Shown here: positions 12,815 to 24,612 of the stretch, piece after piece
How the letters are laid out: each line of letters begins with the position of its first letter
How positions within the stretch are numbered: position 1 is the stretch's first letter
Assembly (NCBI RefSeq): GCF_011058165.1
Contig: NZ_JAALEG010000001.1
Coordinates: 62,001 to 126,000, forward strand
Source of the DNA: Rhodococcus aetherivorans
GTDB lineage: Bacteria > Actinomycetota > Actinomycetes > Mycobacteriales > Mycobacteriaceae
Direction: 5' to 3'
DNA: 64,000 nt
Notes under the pieces: model-generated
What the model saw: only the letters and a program-made list of their open reading frames with translations
The model's database searches: none
Told to the model about the DNA's origin: nothing
Translations under genes and position numbers: made by a program

Positions 12815-14256
12815 CCGAGTCCCGACGCCCCGCCCGCCGCTCGCGCCGCGGACCCGGCGACCGCAACAACAAGCCTCGGCAGGCCCGCCGGCCGTCCCCC
12901 GCGGAGGCCGGCCTCGACCAGGCCCGTCTCGCCGCCCGCGACGTGCTGCGCGCGGTCCGGGAGCGCGACGCCTACGCCAACCTGGTGCTGCCGGCGCTGC
13001 TGCGGGAGCGGCGTCTCGACGGTCGCGACGCCGCCCTGGCCACCGAGCTGACGTACGGCGCCGCCCGCGCCCAGGGTCTGCTCGACGCCGTGATCGCCGC
13101 GTGCGCCAACCGGCCCGTCACCGAGATCGACGGGGCGCTGCTGGACACCCTGCGGCTGGGCACGTACCAGCTGCTGCGCACCCGCATCGCCCCGCACGCG
13201 GCCGTCGCGACGAGCGTCGACATCGTCCGCAGCGAATTCGGCCACGGCAAGTCCGGATTCGTCAATGCGGTGCTGCGGCGCGTCGCGGAGAAGCCCGAGG
13301 AACAGTGGATCGTCGAGCTCGCCCCCGACCCGGCTCGTGACCCCGTGGGACACCTGGCATTCCGGTATGCGCATCCGGAGTGGATCGCGAAGGCCTTCGC
13401 GGTCGCGCTCGGTCCCGACGCCGGGGAGCTCGAGGAGGTGCTCGCGGCGGACGACGCCCGGCCGGTGGTGCACCTGGTGGCTCGTCCGGGGGTGATCACC
13501 GCGGAGGAGCTCGCGCTGGCCACCGGCGGGGAGATCGGCCCCTGGTCGCCCTACGCCGTGCATCTCGACGGCGGCGGCGACCCCGGCAAGCTCGACCCCG
13601 TGCGCGAGGGCATGGCCGGCGTGCAGGACGAGGGCAGCCAGCTGGTGGCGCGGGCGCTCACGCTCGCCCCGCTCGACGGACCCGACCACGGCCGGTGGCT
13701 GGACCTGTGTGCCGGTCCCGGCGGCAAGGCCGCCCTGCTCGGCGCGCTGGCGGACATCGACGGCTTCACCGTCGACGCCGTCGAGCCGGTCGAGCACCGC
13801 GCCGAGCTGATCCGCAAGGCCACCCGCGGCCTCCCGGTCACGGTGCACGTCGCCGACGGTCGCGATCCCGGCCTCGGGTCCGGCTACGACCGCATCCTGG
13901 TCGACGCGCCGTGCACCGGGCTGGGCGCCCTGCGGCGCCGGCCCGAATCGCGGTGGCGTCGCAGCCCCGGCGACGTCGCCGAGCTGGTGCGGCTGCAGAA
14001 ACAGCTCCTCGCCTCGGCGATCGGCCTGCTGCGGCCCGGCGGCGTGGTGCTGTACGCGACGTGCTCCCCGCACACCTCCGAGACCCTCGCCGTCGTCGCC
14101 GACGCCGTCCGTCGGCACCAGGTCGAGCAGCTCGACACGCGCGAGCTCGTGCCCGGCGTGCCGCGTCTCGGCGACGGCCCGTCCGTGCAACTGTGGCCGC
14201 ACCGGCACGGCACCGACGCGATGTTCATGGCCGCGCTGCGTACACCGGCGGGCTGA
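12811..14256 (+). CDS. rsmB: 16S rRNA (cytosine-C5) methyltransferase, RsmB/NOP2/Sun family
   Basis: Methylates a cytosine of 16S rRNA with SAM. A basic, disordered N-terminus (residues 1-30) is followed by a NusB-like domain (~35-165) and the methyltransferase: SAM site [14 protein letters not shown] (~297-310), catalytic-pair cysteines in [20 protein letters not shown] (~368) and [11 protein letters not shown] (~418). 481 residues is normal. It corresponds to Fmu (Rv1407) of M. tuberculosis by position after fmt. Confidence 0.93.
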   Translation: MTESRRPARRSRRGPGDRNNKPRQARRPSPAEAGLDQARLAARDVLRAVRERDAYANLVLPALLRERRLDGRDAALATELTYGAARAQGLLDAVIAACANRPVTEIDGALLDTLRLGTYQLLRTRIAPHAAVATSVDIVRSEFGHGKSGFVNAVLRRVAEKPEEQWIVELAPDPARDPVGHLAFRYAHPEWIAKAFAVALGPDAGELEEVLAADDARPVVHLVARPGVITAEELALATGGEIGPWSPYAVHLDGGGDPGKLDPVREGMAGVQDEGSQLVARALTLAPLDGPDHGRWLDLCAGPGGKAALLGALADIDGFTVDAVEPVEHRAELIRKATRGLPVTVHVADGRDPGLGSGYDRILVDAPCTGLGALRRRPESRWRRSPGDVAELVRLQKQLLASAIGLLRPGGVVLYATCSPHTSETLAVVADAVRRHQVEQLDTRELVPGVPRLGDGPSVQLWPHRHGTDAMFMAALRTPAG

Positions 14257-14347
14257 TCCGCGAGCCTGTGGCGCGAACGCCGGAAGAATCGGTCCGCGCT
14301 CGGATACGGTCGGACGCAACCCGGCCGCTCCCTGCAGGAGGCACGTC

Positions 14348-15277
14348 GTGCCCGACATCGTCACTCTGACCATGAACCCGGCGCTCGACGTGACCACCTA
14401 CACCGCCGAGGTGCGGCCCACCAGCAAACTGCGCTGCGAGGCGCCGCGGCTCGAGGCCGGGGGAGGCGGGATCAACGTCGCGAAGGTCGCCGGGGTGCTC
14501 GGCGTGTCGGCCGGGGCGGTGTATCCGGCCGGCGGTCCGACCGGGGATACGCTCTCGGCGCTGCTGGCCGCCGGGGGTGTCGACAGCCGGCGCATCGACA
14601 TCGACGGCATGACCCGCGAGTCGTTCACGGCGATCGAACGCAGCACCGGCCACGAGTACCGGTTCGTGCTGCCCGGCCCGGAGCTGAGCGTGGAGGACCA
14701 GGAACGGTGCCTGGACCTGCTCGTCGAGACCGCCACCGGCGCACGGTACGTCGTCGCCAGCGGCAGCCTTCCGCCGGGCGTGCCGGGCGAGTTCGTCCAG
14801 CGCGTGGCCGACGCCGCCACCGACGCCGGTGCGCGCTTCGTCCTCGACTCGTCGGGGGACGCACTGCGCCGCATCAAGTCGGGCGTGCACCTGGTCAAGC
14901 CGAGCCTGCGGGAGCTGCGCGAATGGGTGGGCCGGGAACTGCGCACCCCGCACGAACAGGCCGCGGCCGCCCACGAACTCGTCGACGCCGGCGTCGCCGA
15001 GGTCGTGGTGGTGTCCCTCGGGCCGGAGGGGGCGCTCCTCGTCTCCGCCGACACCACCGCCCGGCTGAAGGCCCTGGACGTGCCCGTGCGCAGCGCCGTG
15101 GGCGCCGGCGACAGCATGGTCGCCGGGCTGGTCGTGGGCCTGCTGCGGGGCCGCTCGCTGCGCGACGCCCTGGCGCTCGGCATCGCGGCGGGCTCGGCGG
15201 CCCTGCTCACCCCGGGCAGCCAGGTCTGCCGCCGCGACGACGTCGAGCGGTTCGACGTCCTCGCGCGGCAGCGGTGA
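14348..15277 (+). CDS. pfkB: PfkB-family phosphofructokinase
   Basis: Ribokinase-fold kinase of the 1-phosphofructokinase / 6-phosphofructokinase-2 type (309 residues). It begins MPDIVTLTMNPALDVTTY, has the sugar-binding GGGGINVAKVAGVLG and the ATP/catalytic motif VGAGDSMVAGLVVGLL with the base Asp. AGGAGG precedes the GTG. It converges on ppsA, so the pair control glycolytic flux in opposite directions. The exact sugar phosphate cannot be told from motifs; PfkB of the dormancy regulon of M. tuberculosis is the closest remembered match. Confidence 0.85.
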   Translation: MPDIVTLTMNPALDVTTYTAEVRPTSKLRCEAPRLEAGGGGINVAKVAGVLGVSAGAVYPAGGPTGDTLSALLAAGGVDSRRIDIDGMTRESFTAIERSTGHEYRFVLPGPELSVEDQERCLDLLVETATGARYVVASGSLPPGVPGEFVQRVADAATDAGARFVLDSSGDALRRIKSGVHLVKPSLRELREWVGRELRTPHEQAAAAHELVDAGVAEVVVVSLGPEGALLVSADTTARLKALDVPVRSAVGAGDSMVAGLVVGLLRGRSLRDALALGIAAGSAALLTPGSQVCRRDDVERFDVLARQR

Positions 15278-15318
15278 CGCCCCGAGCGACCGGATCGTTC
15301 CCCCCGTCAGGGCGGTCC

Positions 15319-15345
15319 CGAGCGGCCGACGGCATGGTCCGCTCG
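15319..15345. terminator. Weak hairpin between convergent pfkB and ppsA
   Basis: CGAGCGG and CCGCTCG pair around an interior GACGGCAT loop, with CC/GG added across a one-base bulge. It lies in the 87-bp convergent gap. Confidence 0.35.
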
Positions 15346-15364
15346 CTCGGAGCGCACGACGCGG

Positions 15365-17644
15365 TCAGTGCTCGTGCCGTGCACGGTCCAGGACGATCCG
15401 TTGCTCGGCCTGCGCCACCGTGCGCCGGGTCTGCGCCGCCGCGTCCGGCGTCACCGACACCGACGTGATGCCCCGGCGCACGAGATGCTCGGCCAGTTCC
15501 GTGCTGGTGGAGACGGCCTGCCCGCACAGCGACGTGGTCAGGCCGGCCGCCGACGCCCGCTCGATGATGTGGTCGATCGCGTCCAGCACCGCCGGGTCGA
15601 GCGTGTCGAACAGGTCCTTGCACACCTCGGAGTCGCGGTCGACGCCGAGCACGAGCTGGGTCAGGTCGTTGCTGCCGATCGACACGCCGTGGATGCCGAG
15701 CTTCGCGTACTCGGGCAGCCAGTACACCACCGACGGCACCTCGGCCATGATCCAGCGCAGCATCCGGCGATCCGGGCCGAGCGGATGCGCGTCGAGCTGG
15801 GCCAGGCACTCCCTCAGTTCCCAACGGGTGCGCACGAACGGGATCATCAGGTGCACGTTGGGGTGCTGCGCGCGCACGCGGTGCAGGACGTCGAGGTCGA
15901 GCGAGAACAGCTCGGGATCGCGCACGTAGCGGAAGCAGCCGCGATACCCGATCATCGGGTTCTCCTCGTCCGGCTCCACCTCGCCCCCCTTCAGGTTCGC
16001 GAACTCGTTGCTGCGCAGGTCGATTGCGCGGTACACCACCGGCCGCGGGGCGAAGGCCGCCGCGATCCGCGCGACGCCCTCGGCCATCTTCGACACGTAC
16101 TCCTCGCGCCGGCCCTGCGCGATCATGTAGGCGGGATGCTCCCCGGCGAGCGCCTCGGTGATCATGAACTCCGCCCGCAGCAGCCCCACCCCGTCGACGT
16201 CGGTGGCGGCGACGGCCTGCGCGGCGTCGGGGGTGGCGAGATTGACGTACACGGCCGTCGCGGTGACGGTCGGGGAGGGGGCCGCGGCCGCCGGGGCGGC
16301 GGTCTGCGCCGCGGTCGGCCGGTCGGCGCGGACCTCCCCGTCGAACACGACGCCGGCATCGCCGTCCACCGTGATCACCTGGCCGTCCCGCAGGTCCTGC
16401 GTCGCGGTGCGGGCGCCGACGACGACGGGCTTGCCGAGTTCGCGGCCGACGATCGCGGCGTGACAGGTGATGCCGCCACCGTCGGTGACGATCCCCCCGG
16501 CGCGGCGCAGGATCGGCAGCCAGTCGGGCCGCGTCATCGGGGCCACGAGGATCTCCCCCTCGGTCAGGCGCTTGCCGTCGACCAGTTCCTGCAGCACCCG
16601 GACCCGTCCGGTCGCCCGGCCGGGGCCGGCGCCGAGCCCGGTCAGCAGCGGCGTCGCCTGCCCGTTGCCGGACGCCGCGGCGGCCCCGGGCATCCCCAGG
16701 GTGGTGATCGGGCGGGTCTGCACGATCCACAGCTCGCCCTCGGCGAACGCGAACTCGAGGTCCTGCGGCCGGCCGTAGTGCTGCTCGACGCCCGCGGCGA
16801 GCCGCGCGACCTTCTCGAGCTGCTCCTCGTCGAGCACCCGCGTCTGCCGCGACGAATCGACCGCGACGCGGCTGTCGCCGGTGTCGGTGGAGGCGATCTG
16901 GAACTCCTGATGCCCGAGATGCACGTCGAGCACGGCGAAGCCGTCCTTGGCGACGACGTAGGTGTCCGGCTCGACCTGGCCGCCCACGACGACCTCGCCG
17001 AGGCCGAGGGCGGCCTCGACGACGATGCGGTCGAGCTCGCCGGTGCGGGGGTCGGCCGTGAACGCCACCCCCGAGGCCTCCGAGCGCACCATCACCTGCA
17101 CCACGACGGCGATGGACGGTTCGTCGGTCACCCCGCGCAGGCCCCGGTAGGTCCGGGCCCGCTCCGACCACAACGACGCCCAGCACGCCTGCACGGCGCG
17201 CACCACCGCGTCGGCGCCGGCGATGTTGGTGTACGACTCGTGGATCCCGGCGAACGAGGTGTCCGCGGCGTCCTCGGCGGGCGCGGAGGACCGCACCGCC
17301 ACCGGCACGTCCACACCCAGCTTCTCGTAGGCGGCGACGATGTCGGCGCGGATCTCGTCGGGCACCGCGGCCCCGGTCACCAGCGCGGCCAGTTCCGCGG
17401 AGGTGCGGATCAGCGTCGCGTCGTCGATGTCGGAGGCCGGGACGGCCTCGGCGCGCAGCCGGTCGCGCACCCCCGCGGCGGCCATCGAATCGAGATAGGC
17501 GGCGGTGGTGATCGCGAAGGCGGGCGGCACGGGGAACCCGGCCCGGGTCATCTCCCCGAGGTTGGCGGACTTGCCCCCCACGGTCGGCGCATCCTCCGCG
17601 CCCACCTCGCCGATCGGTCGAACCCACACCGTGTGCGTGGCCAT
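15365..17644 (-). CDS. ppsA: Phosphoenolpyruvate synthase
   Basis: Makes PEP from pyruvate and ATP (gluconeogenic). Three parts are seen in 759 residues: the N-terminal ATP-grasp domain ([19 protein letters not shown]), the swivelling phosphohistidine domain with [21 protein letters not shown] (His near 394), and the C-terminal PEP/pyruvate TIM barrel ([12 protein letters not shown]; catalytic Cys in SLCGQA near 706). The barrel excludes rifampicin phosphotransferase, which has a different layout. The ATG at 17644 has GGGGAG 5 bp upstream; an in-frame start at 17707 lacks one. DevR-like boxes lie 72-97 bp upstream. Confidence 0.93.
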   Translation of the reverse strand: MATHTVWVRPIGEVGAEDAPTVGGKSANLGEMTRAGFPVPPAFAITTAAYLDSMAAAGVRDRLRAEAVPASDIDDATLIRTSAELAALVTGAAVPDEIRADIVAAYEKLGVDVPVAVRSSAPAEDAADTSFAGIHESYTNIAGADAVVRAVQACWASLWSERARTYRGLRGVTDEPSIAVVVQVMVRSEASGVAFTADPRTGELDRIVVEAALGLGEVVVGGQVEPDTYVVAKDGFAVLDVHLGHQEFQIASTDTGDSRVAVDSSRQTRVLDEEQLEKVARLAAGVEQHYGRPQDLEFAFAEGELWIVQTRPITTLGMPGAAAASGNGQATPLLTGLGAGPGRATGRVRVLQELVDGKRLTEGEILVAPMTRPDWLPILRRAGGIVTDGGGITCHAAIVGRELGKPVVVGARTATQDLRDGQVITVDGDAGVVFDGEVRADRPTAAQTAAPAAAAPSPTVTATAVYVNLATPDAAQAVAATDVDGVGLLRAEFMITEALAGEHPAYMIAQGRREEYVSKMAEGVARIAAAFAPRPVVYRAIDLRSNEFANLKGGEVEPDEENPMIGYRGCFRYVRDPELFSLDLDVLHRVRAQHPNVHLMIPFVRTRWELRECLAQLDAHPLGPDRRMLRWIMAEVPSVVYWLPEYAKLGIHGVSIGSNDLTQLVLGVDRDSEVCKDLFDTLDPAVLDAIDHIIERASAAGLTTSLCGQAVSTSTELAEHLVRRGITSVSVTPDAAAQTRRTVAQAEQRIVLDRARHEH

Positions 17645-17715
17645 CGTCGCTCCCCACTGCCGCTTCGGGCCCAGCGGATCCGGGCCCGCCACCGTCCACT
17701 CAAGCATCGCCCAGA

Positions 17716-17741
17716 GGGTCGAACCAGGGGTCGAAAGTCAT
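17716..17741 (-). promoter_or_regulatory. Candidate DevR/DosR-type boxes upstream of ppsA
   Basis: On the minus strand ATGACTTTCGACCC (17741-17728) matches 10 of 13 fixed positions of the remembered DevR consensus GGGACTTTNGGCCC. GGGTCGAA occurs twice on the plus strand, at 17716 and 17728, 12 bp apart, suggesting paired half-sites. A GATGCT hexamer follows closer to ppsA. Confidence 0.35.
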
Positions 17742-17803
17742 GAAAACCTGTCCCCGGGCGGGCGGGCGCCGCGACGCGCGGCGGGCCCCGCCGGCGGGAC
17801 CGT

Positions 17804-17809
17804 TAAACT
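17804..17809 (+). promoter_or_regulatory. Candidate leaderless -10 element of rpe
   Basis: TAAACT is followed by 8 nt and the GTG at 17818; no ribosome site is present, which fits a leaderless or near-leaderless mRNA. Confidence 0.45.
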
Positions 17810-17817
17810 CGGTGGAC

Positions 17818-18501
17818 GTGGCCCACCCGATGATCGCCCCCTCCATCCTCTCCGCGGATTTCGCGCGCCTGGCCGACGAGGCCGCCGCCGTCGCCGACGC
17901 GCACTGGCTGCACGTCGACGTCATGGACGCGCACTTCGTGCCGAACCTGACCCTCGGCCTGCCGGTGGTGCAGTCGCTGCTGAAGGCAACCGACATCCCA
18001 CTCGACTGTCATCTGATGATCGAGGACCCGGGCCGCTGGGCGCCGCCCTACGCCGAGGCGGGCGCGCACAATGTCACCTTCCACGTCGAGGCCACCGAGA
18101 ATCCCGTCGCCGTCGCCCGCGACATCCGGGCCGCCGGCGCCAAGGCCGGCCTGAGCGTCAAGCCCGGCACCCCGCTCGAGCCCTACCTCGAGATCCTGAA
18201 GGAGTTCGACACGCTGCTGGTGATGAGCGTCGAGCCCGGCTTCGGCGGCCAGTCGTTCATCCCCGACGTGCTCGACAAGGTCCGCGCGATCCGCCGTCTC
18301 GTCGACGCCGGGGAGCTGACCCTGCTCGTCGAGATCGACGGCGGCATCAACGCCGACACCATCGAGGCGGCCGCCGAGGCCGGGGTGGACTGCTTCGTCG
18401 CCGGGTCGGCCGTGTACGGGGCCGACGACCCGGGCGAGGCGGTGCGCAAGCTGCGCGAACGGGCCGCCCACGCCTCCCCGCACCTGACCCTGGCCACGTG
18501 A
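17818..18501 (+). CDS. rpe: Ribulose-phosphate 3-epimerase
   Basis: Interconverts ribulose 5-phosphate and xylulose 5-phosphate in the pentose phosphate pathway. TIM barrel of 227 residues: [29 protein letters not shown] (metal His and catalytic Asp), [21 protein letters not shown], and the phosphate loop VEIDGGIN...VAGSAVYG. An upstream ATG at 17740 would add a 26-residue non-conserved basic tail; GTG 17818 after TAAACT is preferred. Its stop overlaps the ribD GTG; ribulose 5-phosphate is also the substrate of RibBA, so the linkage is metabolically sensible. Confidence 0.95.
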   Translation: MAHPMIAPSILSADFARLADEAAAVADAHWLHVDVMDAHFVPNLTLGLPVVQSLLKATDIPLDCHLMIEDPGRWAPPYAEAGAHNVTFHVEATENPVAVARDIRAAGAKAGLSVKPGTPLEPYLEILKEFDTLLVMSVEPGFGGQSFIPDVLDKVRAIRRLVDAGELTLLVEIDGGINADTIEAAAEAGVDCFVAGSAVYGADDPGEAVRKLRERAAHASPHLTLAT

Positions 18502-18551
18502 GCGATGCACCGCTCGAGGCGGCCGTGAGCGGTGCCCCGCTCGAGGCGGCA
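18498..18551 (+). repeat. 27-bp tandem duplication at the ribD start
   Basis: 18498-18524 and 18525-18551 are the same sequence with a few substitutions; both begin GTGAGCG and contain CCGCTCGAGGCGGC. Each copy supplies an in-frame GTG. Confidence 0.9.
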
Positions 18552-19541
18552 CTGCGCCTCGCGCTCGACGCCGGGGAGTCGGTGCGCGGCACCACCAGCC
18601 CCAACCCGCCCGTCGGCGCGGTGATCCTCGACGCGGCGGGACAGGTCGCCGGGGTCGGGGCGACCCGGCCGCCGGGCGGCCCCCACGCCGAGGTCGTCGC
18701 ACTCGAGGCGGCCGGGGAGCGGGCCCGCGGCGGCACCGCCGTCGTGACCCTGGAGCCGTGCAATCACACCGGCCGTACCGGTCCGTGCGCGCAGGCCCTG
18801 CTGCGCGCCGGCGTCGCCGCCGTCTACTACGCGGTGGCCGATCCCCACCCGGCGGCGGCCGGGGGTGCGCGGACGCTGCGGGACGGCGGCGTGCGGGTGC
18901 ACGGCGGGTTCGGCGCCGAGCCCGCCGAGGCGGGAGCCCTGCGTGCCTGGCTGCACCGGCAGCGCACGGGACGGCCCCACGTGACGTGGAAGTACGCCGC
19001 GAGCCTGGACGGGCGCAGCGCCGCCGCCGACGGCACCAGCCGCTGGATCTCCGGCCCGCAGTCACGCGCCCGCGTGCACGCCGAGCGCTCGCGGCTCGAC
19101 GCGATCGTCGTCGGCACCGGCACCGTCCTCGCCGACGACCCGTGGTTGACCGCCCGGCTGCCGGACGGCTCGCTGGCCCCGCACCAGCCCCTGCGCGTGG
19201 TCGTCGGCAGGAGCGAGATCCCGAAGACCGCAAGAGTTCTCGATGATGTCGCGCCCACCCTGGTGCTGCGCACCCACGATCCGGACGAGGTGCTCGGCGC
19301 GCTCGCGGACCGGGTGGACGTGCTGCTCGAGGGCGGCCCGCGCCTGGCCGGTGCGTTCCTCGCCGCGGGCCGGGTCGACCGCATCCAGGCCTATCTCGCG
19401 CCGGTGCTGCTCGGGTCCGGACCGTCCGCAGTGCGGGACGCCGGCGTGCGCACGATCGCCGAGGCGCTACGGTTTCGTCGGGAGCGCGTCGAAACCGTCG
19501 GCGCCGACGTGTTGCTGACCCTGGTCCCCGACCGGGAGTGA
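18498..19541 (+). CDS. ribD: Bifunctional riboflavin deaminase / 5-amino-6-ribosylaminouracil reductase
   Basis: Second and third steps of riboflavin synthesis. The N-terminal deaminase has the zinc site HAEVVAL and [12 protein letters not shown]; the C-terminal reductase has [23 protein letters not shown] and the dinucleotide-binding [11 protein letters not shown]. 347 residues. Codons 1-9 are a near-exact copy of codons 10-18 (27-bp tandem duplication), leaving two possible GTG starts, 18498 (overlaps the rpe stop) and 18525. Conserved sequence begins after both. Confidence 0.94.
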   Translation: MSDAPLEAAVSGAPLEAALRLALDAGESVRGTTSPNPPVGAVILDAAGQVAGVGATRPPGGPHAEVVALEAAGERARGGTAVVTLEPCNHTGRTGPCAQALLRAGVAAVYYAVADPHPAAAGGARTLRDGGVRVHGGFGAEPAEAGALRAWLHRQRTGRPHVTWKYAASLDGRSAAADGTSRWISGPQSRARVHAERSRLDAIVVGTGTVLADDPWLTARLPDGSLAPHQPLRVVVGRSEIPKTARVLDDVAPTLVLRTHDPDEVLGALADRVDVLLEGGPRLAGAFLAAGRVDRIQAYLAPVLLGSGPSAVRDAGVRTIAEALRFRRERVETVGADVLLTLVPDRE

Positions 19542-19552
19542 AGGAGCGAGCT

Positions 19553-20161
19553 GTGTTCACCGGGATCGTGGAGGAACTGGGCGAGATCGTCGCGCGGGAG
19601 GACCTGGCCGACGCGGCGCGGTTCACCGTCCGCGGACCCGTCGTGACCTCCGACGCCGGCCACGGCGACTCCATCGCGGTCAACGGTGTGTGCCTGACCG
19701 TCGTCGACGTCCCGGGCGGCGACTCCTTCACCGCCGATGTGATGAAGGAGACCCTCGACCGTTCGAGCCTGTCGCAGCTCGGTCCCGGCAGCCGCGTCAA
19801 CCTCGAGCGGGCCGCCGCGCTGAACAGCCGCCTCGGCGGGCACCTGGTCCAGGGCCACGTCGACGGCACCGGCACCGTGCTCTCGCGCACCCCGTCGGAG
19901 AACTGGACCGTGGTGCGGATCTCGTTGCCTGCCGACGTGTCCCGGTACGTGGTGCACAAGGGCTCGATCACGGTGGACGGGGTCTCGCTGACCGTCTCCG
20001 CGCTCGGCGGCGAGCCCGGCGACGAGTGGTTCGAGATCTCCCTGATCCCGACCACGCTGTCGCTGACCACCCTGGGCAGCGCCGCCCCCGGCACGCTCGT
20101 CAACCTCGAGGTCGACGTCATCGCGAAGTATGTGGAGCGGCTGCAGGCCGCCGGCCGCTGA
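19553..20161 (+). CDS. ribE: Riboflavin synthase alpha chain
   Basis: Dismutates two 6,7-dimethyl-8-ribityllumazine molecules to riboflavin. The 202-residue protein begins MFTGIVEELGEIV, the diagnostic N-terminus, and shows the internal duplication of two lumazine-binding barrels: DSIAVNGVCLTVVD with FTADVMKETLDRS, then GSITVDGVSLTVS with FEISLIPTTLSLTTLG. GTG at 19553 is set by AAGGAGCGAG just upstream. Some genomes call this gene ribC. Confidence 0.96.
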   Translation: MFTGIVEELGEIVAREDLADAARFTVRGPVVTSDAGHGDSIAVNGVCLTVVDVPGGDSFTADVMKETLDRSSLSQLGPGSRVNLERAAALNSRLGGHLVQGHVDGTGTVLSRTPSENWTVVRISLPADVSRYVVHKGSITVDGVSLTVSALGGEPGDEWFEISLIPTTLSLTTLGSAAPGTLVNLEVDVIAKYVERLQAAGR

Positions 20162-20221
20162 GTCGTACTGTTGAACTCGGCAATCAGTTTGTCCGTACAC
20201 GAGATTTTGGAGCCCACGCAA

Positions 20222-21472
20222 GTGACGAGGTTCGACACCATCGAGCGCGCGATCGCCGATATCGCAGCCGGCAAGGCGGTCGTCGTGGTCGACGACGAGG
20301 ACCGCGAGAACGAGGGCGACCTCATCTTCGCAGCCGAGAAGGCCACTCCCGAACTGGTGGCGTTCATGGTGCGCTACACCTCCGGGTACCTGTGCGTGCC
20401 GCTGGCCGGGGAGGACTGCGATCGCCTCGGCCTGCCCCCCATGTACTCGACCAACCAGGACAAGCACGGCACCGCCTACACCGTGACCGTCGACGCGCGG
20501 GAAGGGATCGGCACCGGCATCTCCGCCTCGGACCGGGCCACCACGATGCGGCTGCTCGCCGATCCGAACAGCACCGCACAGGACTTCACCCGCCCCGGGC
20601 ACGTGGTGCCGCTGCGCGCCAAGGAGGGCGGCGTGCTGCGCCGGCCCGGCCACACCGAGGCCGCCGTCGACCTCGCCCGCATGGCCGACCTGCGCCCGGC
20701 CGGCGTGATCTGCGAGATCGTCTCGCAGAAGGACGAGGGCCACATGGCTCAGACCGAGGAACTGCGGGTCTTCGCCGACGAGCACAAGCTCGCCCTGATC
20801 TCCATCGCCGACCTGATCGCCTGGCGCCGCAAGCACGAAAAGCACGTCGTGCGCATCGCCGAGGCCCGCATCCCCACCCGGCACGGCGACTTCACCGCCG
20901 TCGGCTACCAGAGCGTCTACGACGAGGTCGAGCACGTCGCGCTGGTGCTCGGCGACATCCCCGGCCCGGACGGTGAGGGTGCCGACGTGCTCGTGCGGGT
21001 GCACTCGGAGTGCCTGACCGGCGACGTGTTCGGCTCGCTGCGGTGCGACTGCGGCCCGCAGCTCGACGCCGCACTCGAGATGGTGGCCATGGAGGGCCGC
21101 GGTGTGGTGCTGTACATGCGCGGGCACGAGGGCCGCGGCATCGGCCTGATGCACAAGCTGCAGGCCTACCAGCTGCAGGACTCCGGCTCGGACACCGTGG
21201 ACGCGAACCTGCAGCTCGGCCTGCCCGCCGACGCCCGCGACTACGGCATCGGCGCGCAGATTCTCGTGGACCTGGGCATCTCGTCGATGCGGTTGCTGAC
21301 CAACAACCCCGCCAAGCGGGTCGGCCTCGACGGCTACGGGCTGCAGATCACCGAGCGGGTGGCGATGCCGCTGCGCGCGAACTCCGAGAACATCACCTAC
21401 CTGCGCACCAAGCGGGACCGCATGGGTCACGACCTGATCGGCCTGGACGACTACGAGGCGGGGGACGCGTAG
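20222..21472 (+). CDS. ribBA: Bifunctional 3,4-dihydroxy-2-butanone 4-phosphate synthase / GTP cyclohydrolase II
   Basis: Feeds both precursors into riboflavin. The RibB half has [19 protein letters not shown] and [18 protein letters not shown] with the HTEAAVDL end; the RibA half has the zinc-binding [17 protein letters not shown] and [21 protein letters not shown] 20222 gives [17 protein letters not shown], like the mycobacterial N-terminus; a TTG at 20171 would add 17 unconserved residues. 416 residues. Both active sites look intact. Confidence 0.96.
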   Translation: MTRFDTIERAIADIAAGKAVVVVDDEDRENEGDLIFAAEKATPELVAFMVRYTSGYLCVPLAGEDCDRLGLPPMYSTNQDKHGTAYTVTVDAREGIGTGISASDRATTMRLLADPNSTAQDFTRPGHVVPLRAKEGGVLRRPGHTEAAVDLARMADLRPAGVICEIVSQKDEGHMAQTEELRVFADEHKLALISIADLIAWRRKHEKHVVRIAEARIPTRHGDFTAVGYQSVYDEVEHVALVLGDIPGPDGEGADVLVRVHSECLTGDVFGSLRCDCGPQLDAALEMVAMEGRGVVLYMRGHEGRGIGLMHKLQAYQLQDSGSDTVDANLQLGLPADARDYGIGAQILVDLGISSMRLLTNNPAKRVGLDGYGLQITERVAMPLRANSENITYLRTKRDRMGHDLIGLDDYEAGDA

Positions 21473-22425
<953 letters not shown>

Positions 22426-22434
22426 CCTGGACCC

Positions 22435-24612
22435 GTGCCCGACCCCTCGACCTACCGCCCTGCCCCCGGCACCGTCCCGGTGGAGCCGGGGGTGTACAAG
22501 TTCCGCGATCCGCACGGCCGCGTCGTCTACGTCGGCAAGGCCAAGAGCCTGCGGTCGCGGCTGAACTCGTATTTCGCCGACGTCGCGTCGCTGCACCCGC
22601 GGACCCGGCAGATGGTGACCACCGCCGGGTCCGTCGAGTGGACGGTCGTGGGCACCGAGGTCGAGGCGCTGCAGCTCGAGTACAACTGGATCAAGGAGTT
22701 CGATCCCCGGTTCAACGTCCGCTACCGCGACGACAAGACCTACCCCATGCTCGCGGTGACGTTGAACGAGGAGTACCCACGGCTGTTCGTCTACCGCGGG
22801 CCGCGCCGCAAGGGCGTGCGGTACTTCGGTCCCTACTCCCACGCCTGGGCCATCCGCGAGACCCTCGATCTGCTGCTGCGGGTGTTCCCGGCCCGCACCT
22901 GCTCGGCCGGAGTGTTCAAGCGGCACGCGCAGATCGGCCGCCCGTGCCTGCTCGGCTACATCGACAAGTGCTCGGCACCGTGCGTGGGCCGTGTCGACGC
23001 GGCCGGGCACCGGCGCATCGTCGAGGACTTCTGCGACTTCCTCGCCGGCCGCACCGACAAGCTGGTCCGCGACCTCGAACAGCGCATGCAGGCCGCCGCC
23101 GAGGACCTCGACTTCGAGACCGCCGCGCGGCTGCGCGACGACCTCGGTGCGCTGCGCCGCGCCCTGGAGAAGCAGGCGGTGGTGCTCGGCGACGGCACCG
23201 ACGCCGACCTCGTCGCCTTCGCCGGCGACGACCTCGAGGTGGCCGTGCAGGTGTTCCACGTGCGCGGCGGCCGCGTGCGCGGCCAGCGGGGCTGGGTGGT
23301 GGAGAAGTCCGGCGACGTGGTGGACCGGCCCGAGGACGCGGCGGGTGCCTCCGGCACCGCCGAGGCGGAACTGTCGCTGCTGGTCGAGCAGTTCCTCACC
23401 CAGTTCTACGGCGAGGAGGCCGCCCTGTCGGCGGCCGGCGCCGAACCGGCGGGCAGCGCCGTGCCCCGCGAGGTGCTCGTGCCCGCCCTGCCGCCCGAGC
23501 CGGAGGAGATGAGCCGCTGGCTCGGCACCCTGCGCGGCGGCCCGGTGCGGCTGCGGGTGCCGCAGCGCGGCGACAAGAAAGCCCTCGCCGAGACCGTGCA
23601 GCGCAACGCGCACGAGGCCCTGACCCAGCACAAGCTGCGCCGCGCCGGCGACTTCACCGCCCGCTCGGCCGCCCTGCAGGGCATCCAGGAGGCCCTCGAC
23701 CTGGACTCGGCGCCGCTGCGCATCGAGTGTGTCGACATCAGCCACGTGCAGGGCACCGACGTCGTCGCGTCGCTGGTGGTGTTCGAGGACGGCCTGCCCC
23801 GCAAGGCGGACTACCGGCACTACGCCATCCGCGAGGCCGCCGGCGACGGCCGCTCCGACGACGTCGCCTCCATCGCCGAGGTGACCCGGCGCCGGTTCCT
23901 GCGGCACAACCGGGACCTCGCCGCGGCCGGCGGTGACCCGGCCGCGGCCCGCGGCGGTGACCCGGCCGCGGCCCGCGACGGTGACCCGGCCGCGGCCCGC
24001 GACGGTGACGGCGGCGACCTCGCCCCGGAGGCCGCGCTCGATCCGGCCACCGGGCGGCCCCGCCGCTTCGCGTACCCGCCGAATCTGTACGTCGTCGACG
24101 GCGGTGCCCCGCAGGTCGCCGCCGCGGCGGAGGTGCTCGACGAACTCGGCATCACCGACGTCGCGGTGATCGGACTGGCCAAGCGGCTCGAGGAGGTCTG
24201 GGTGCCGGGGGAGGAGGACCCGGTCATCCTGCCCCGCACCAGCGAATCGCTGTACCTGCTGCAGCGGGTCCGGGACGAGGCGCACCGCTTCGCCATCACC
24301 TACCACCGCAGCAAGCGATCCCGGCGCATGACCGCTTCCGCGCTCGACGGGGTGCGCGGGCTCGGGCAGGCCCGCCGCAACGCGCTCGTCGCGCACTTCG
24401 GGTCGGTGGCCCGGCTGCGGGAGGCGACCGTGGAGGAGATCACCGCGGTCCCCGGCATCGGCGTCGCCACCGCCCGCGCCGTGCTCGACGCCCTGCGCGG
24501 CGACGTCCCGGACACCGTGCCGGCCCCGGCGGGTGAGGCTGCGGCGGACACGCCGGTGGGTGATGATGGCACCGTCGGCGTGTCGGGCGGACGAACGGAG
24601 TCGGAACTGTGA
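22435..24612 (+). CDS. uvrC: Excinuclease ABC subunit C
   Basis: Makes both incisions in nucleotide-excision repair. Order: GIY-YIG nuclease ([20 protein letters not shown], residues ~20-40), UVR domain that meets UvrB ([20 protein letters not shown], ~222-241), RNase H-like nuclease ([20 protein letters not shown] and [12 protein letters not shown]), and C-terminal helix-hairpin-helix pairs ([39 protein letters not shown]). At 725 residues it is longer than usual; residues ~496-526 are an inserted Ala/Asp/Gly-rich tandem repeat. The stop overlaps the rapZ GTG. Confidence 0.97.
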   Translation: MPDPSTYRPAPGTVPVEPGVYKFRDPHGRVVYVGKAKSLRSRLNSYFADVASLHPRTRQMVTTAGSVEWTVVGTEVEALQLEYNWIKEFDPRFNVRYRDDKTYPMLAVTLNEEYPRLFVYRGPRRKGVRYFGPYSHAWAIRETLDLLLRVFPARTCSAGVFKRHAQIGRPCLLGYIDKCSAPCVGRVDAAGHRRIVEDFCDFLAGRTDKLVRDLEQRMQAAAEDLDFETAARLRDDLGALRRALEKQAVVLGDGTDADLVAFAGDDLEVAVQVFHVRGGRVRGQRGWVVEKSGDVVDRPEDAAGASGTAEAELSLLVEQFLTQFYGEEAALSAAGAEPAGSAVPREVLVPALPPEPEEMSRWLGTLRGGPVRLRVPQRGDKKALAETVQRNAHEALTQHKLRRAGDFTARSAALQGIQEALDLDSAPLRIECVDISHVQGTDVVASLVVFEDGLPRKADYRHYAIREAAGDGRSDDVASIAEVTRRRFLRHNRDLAAAGGDPAAARGGDPAAARDGDPAAARDGDGGDLAPEAALDPATGRPRRFAYPPNLYVVDGGAPQVAAAAEVLDELGITDVAVIGLAKRLEEVWVPGEEDPVILPRTSESLYLLQRVRDEAHRFAITYHRSKRSRRMTASALDGVRGLGQARRNALVAHFGSVARLREATVEEITAVPGIGVATARAVLDALRGDVPDTVPAPAGEAAADTPVGDDGTVGVSGGRTESEL
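23920..24012 (+). repeat. In-frame 24-bp tandem repeat inside uvrC
   Basis: Four units (one of 21 bp, three of 24 bp) encode [23 protein letters not shown] and AAARDGDG. They lie between the RNase H-like half-sites, in a surface loop where UvrC proteins vary. Confidence 0.9.

Noticed and set aside
15365-17644. ppsA as rifampicin phosphotransferase
   Set aside because: A C-terminal PEP/pyruvate TIM barrel with SLCGQA follows the phosphohistidine domain, the layout of PEP synthase.
15368-17743. Plus-strand 791-codon open frame opposite ppsA
   Set aside because: Composition is His/Gly/Arg/Ala-rich without motifs, and ppsA on the other strand has complete family signatures; a GC-skew shadow.
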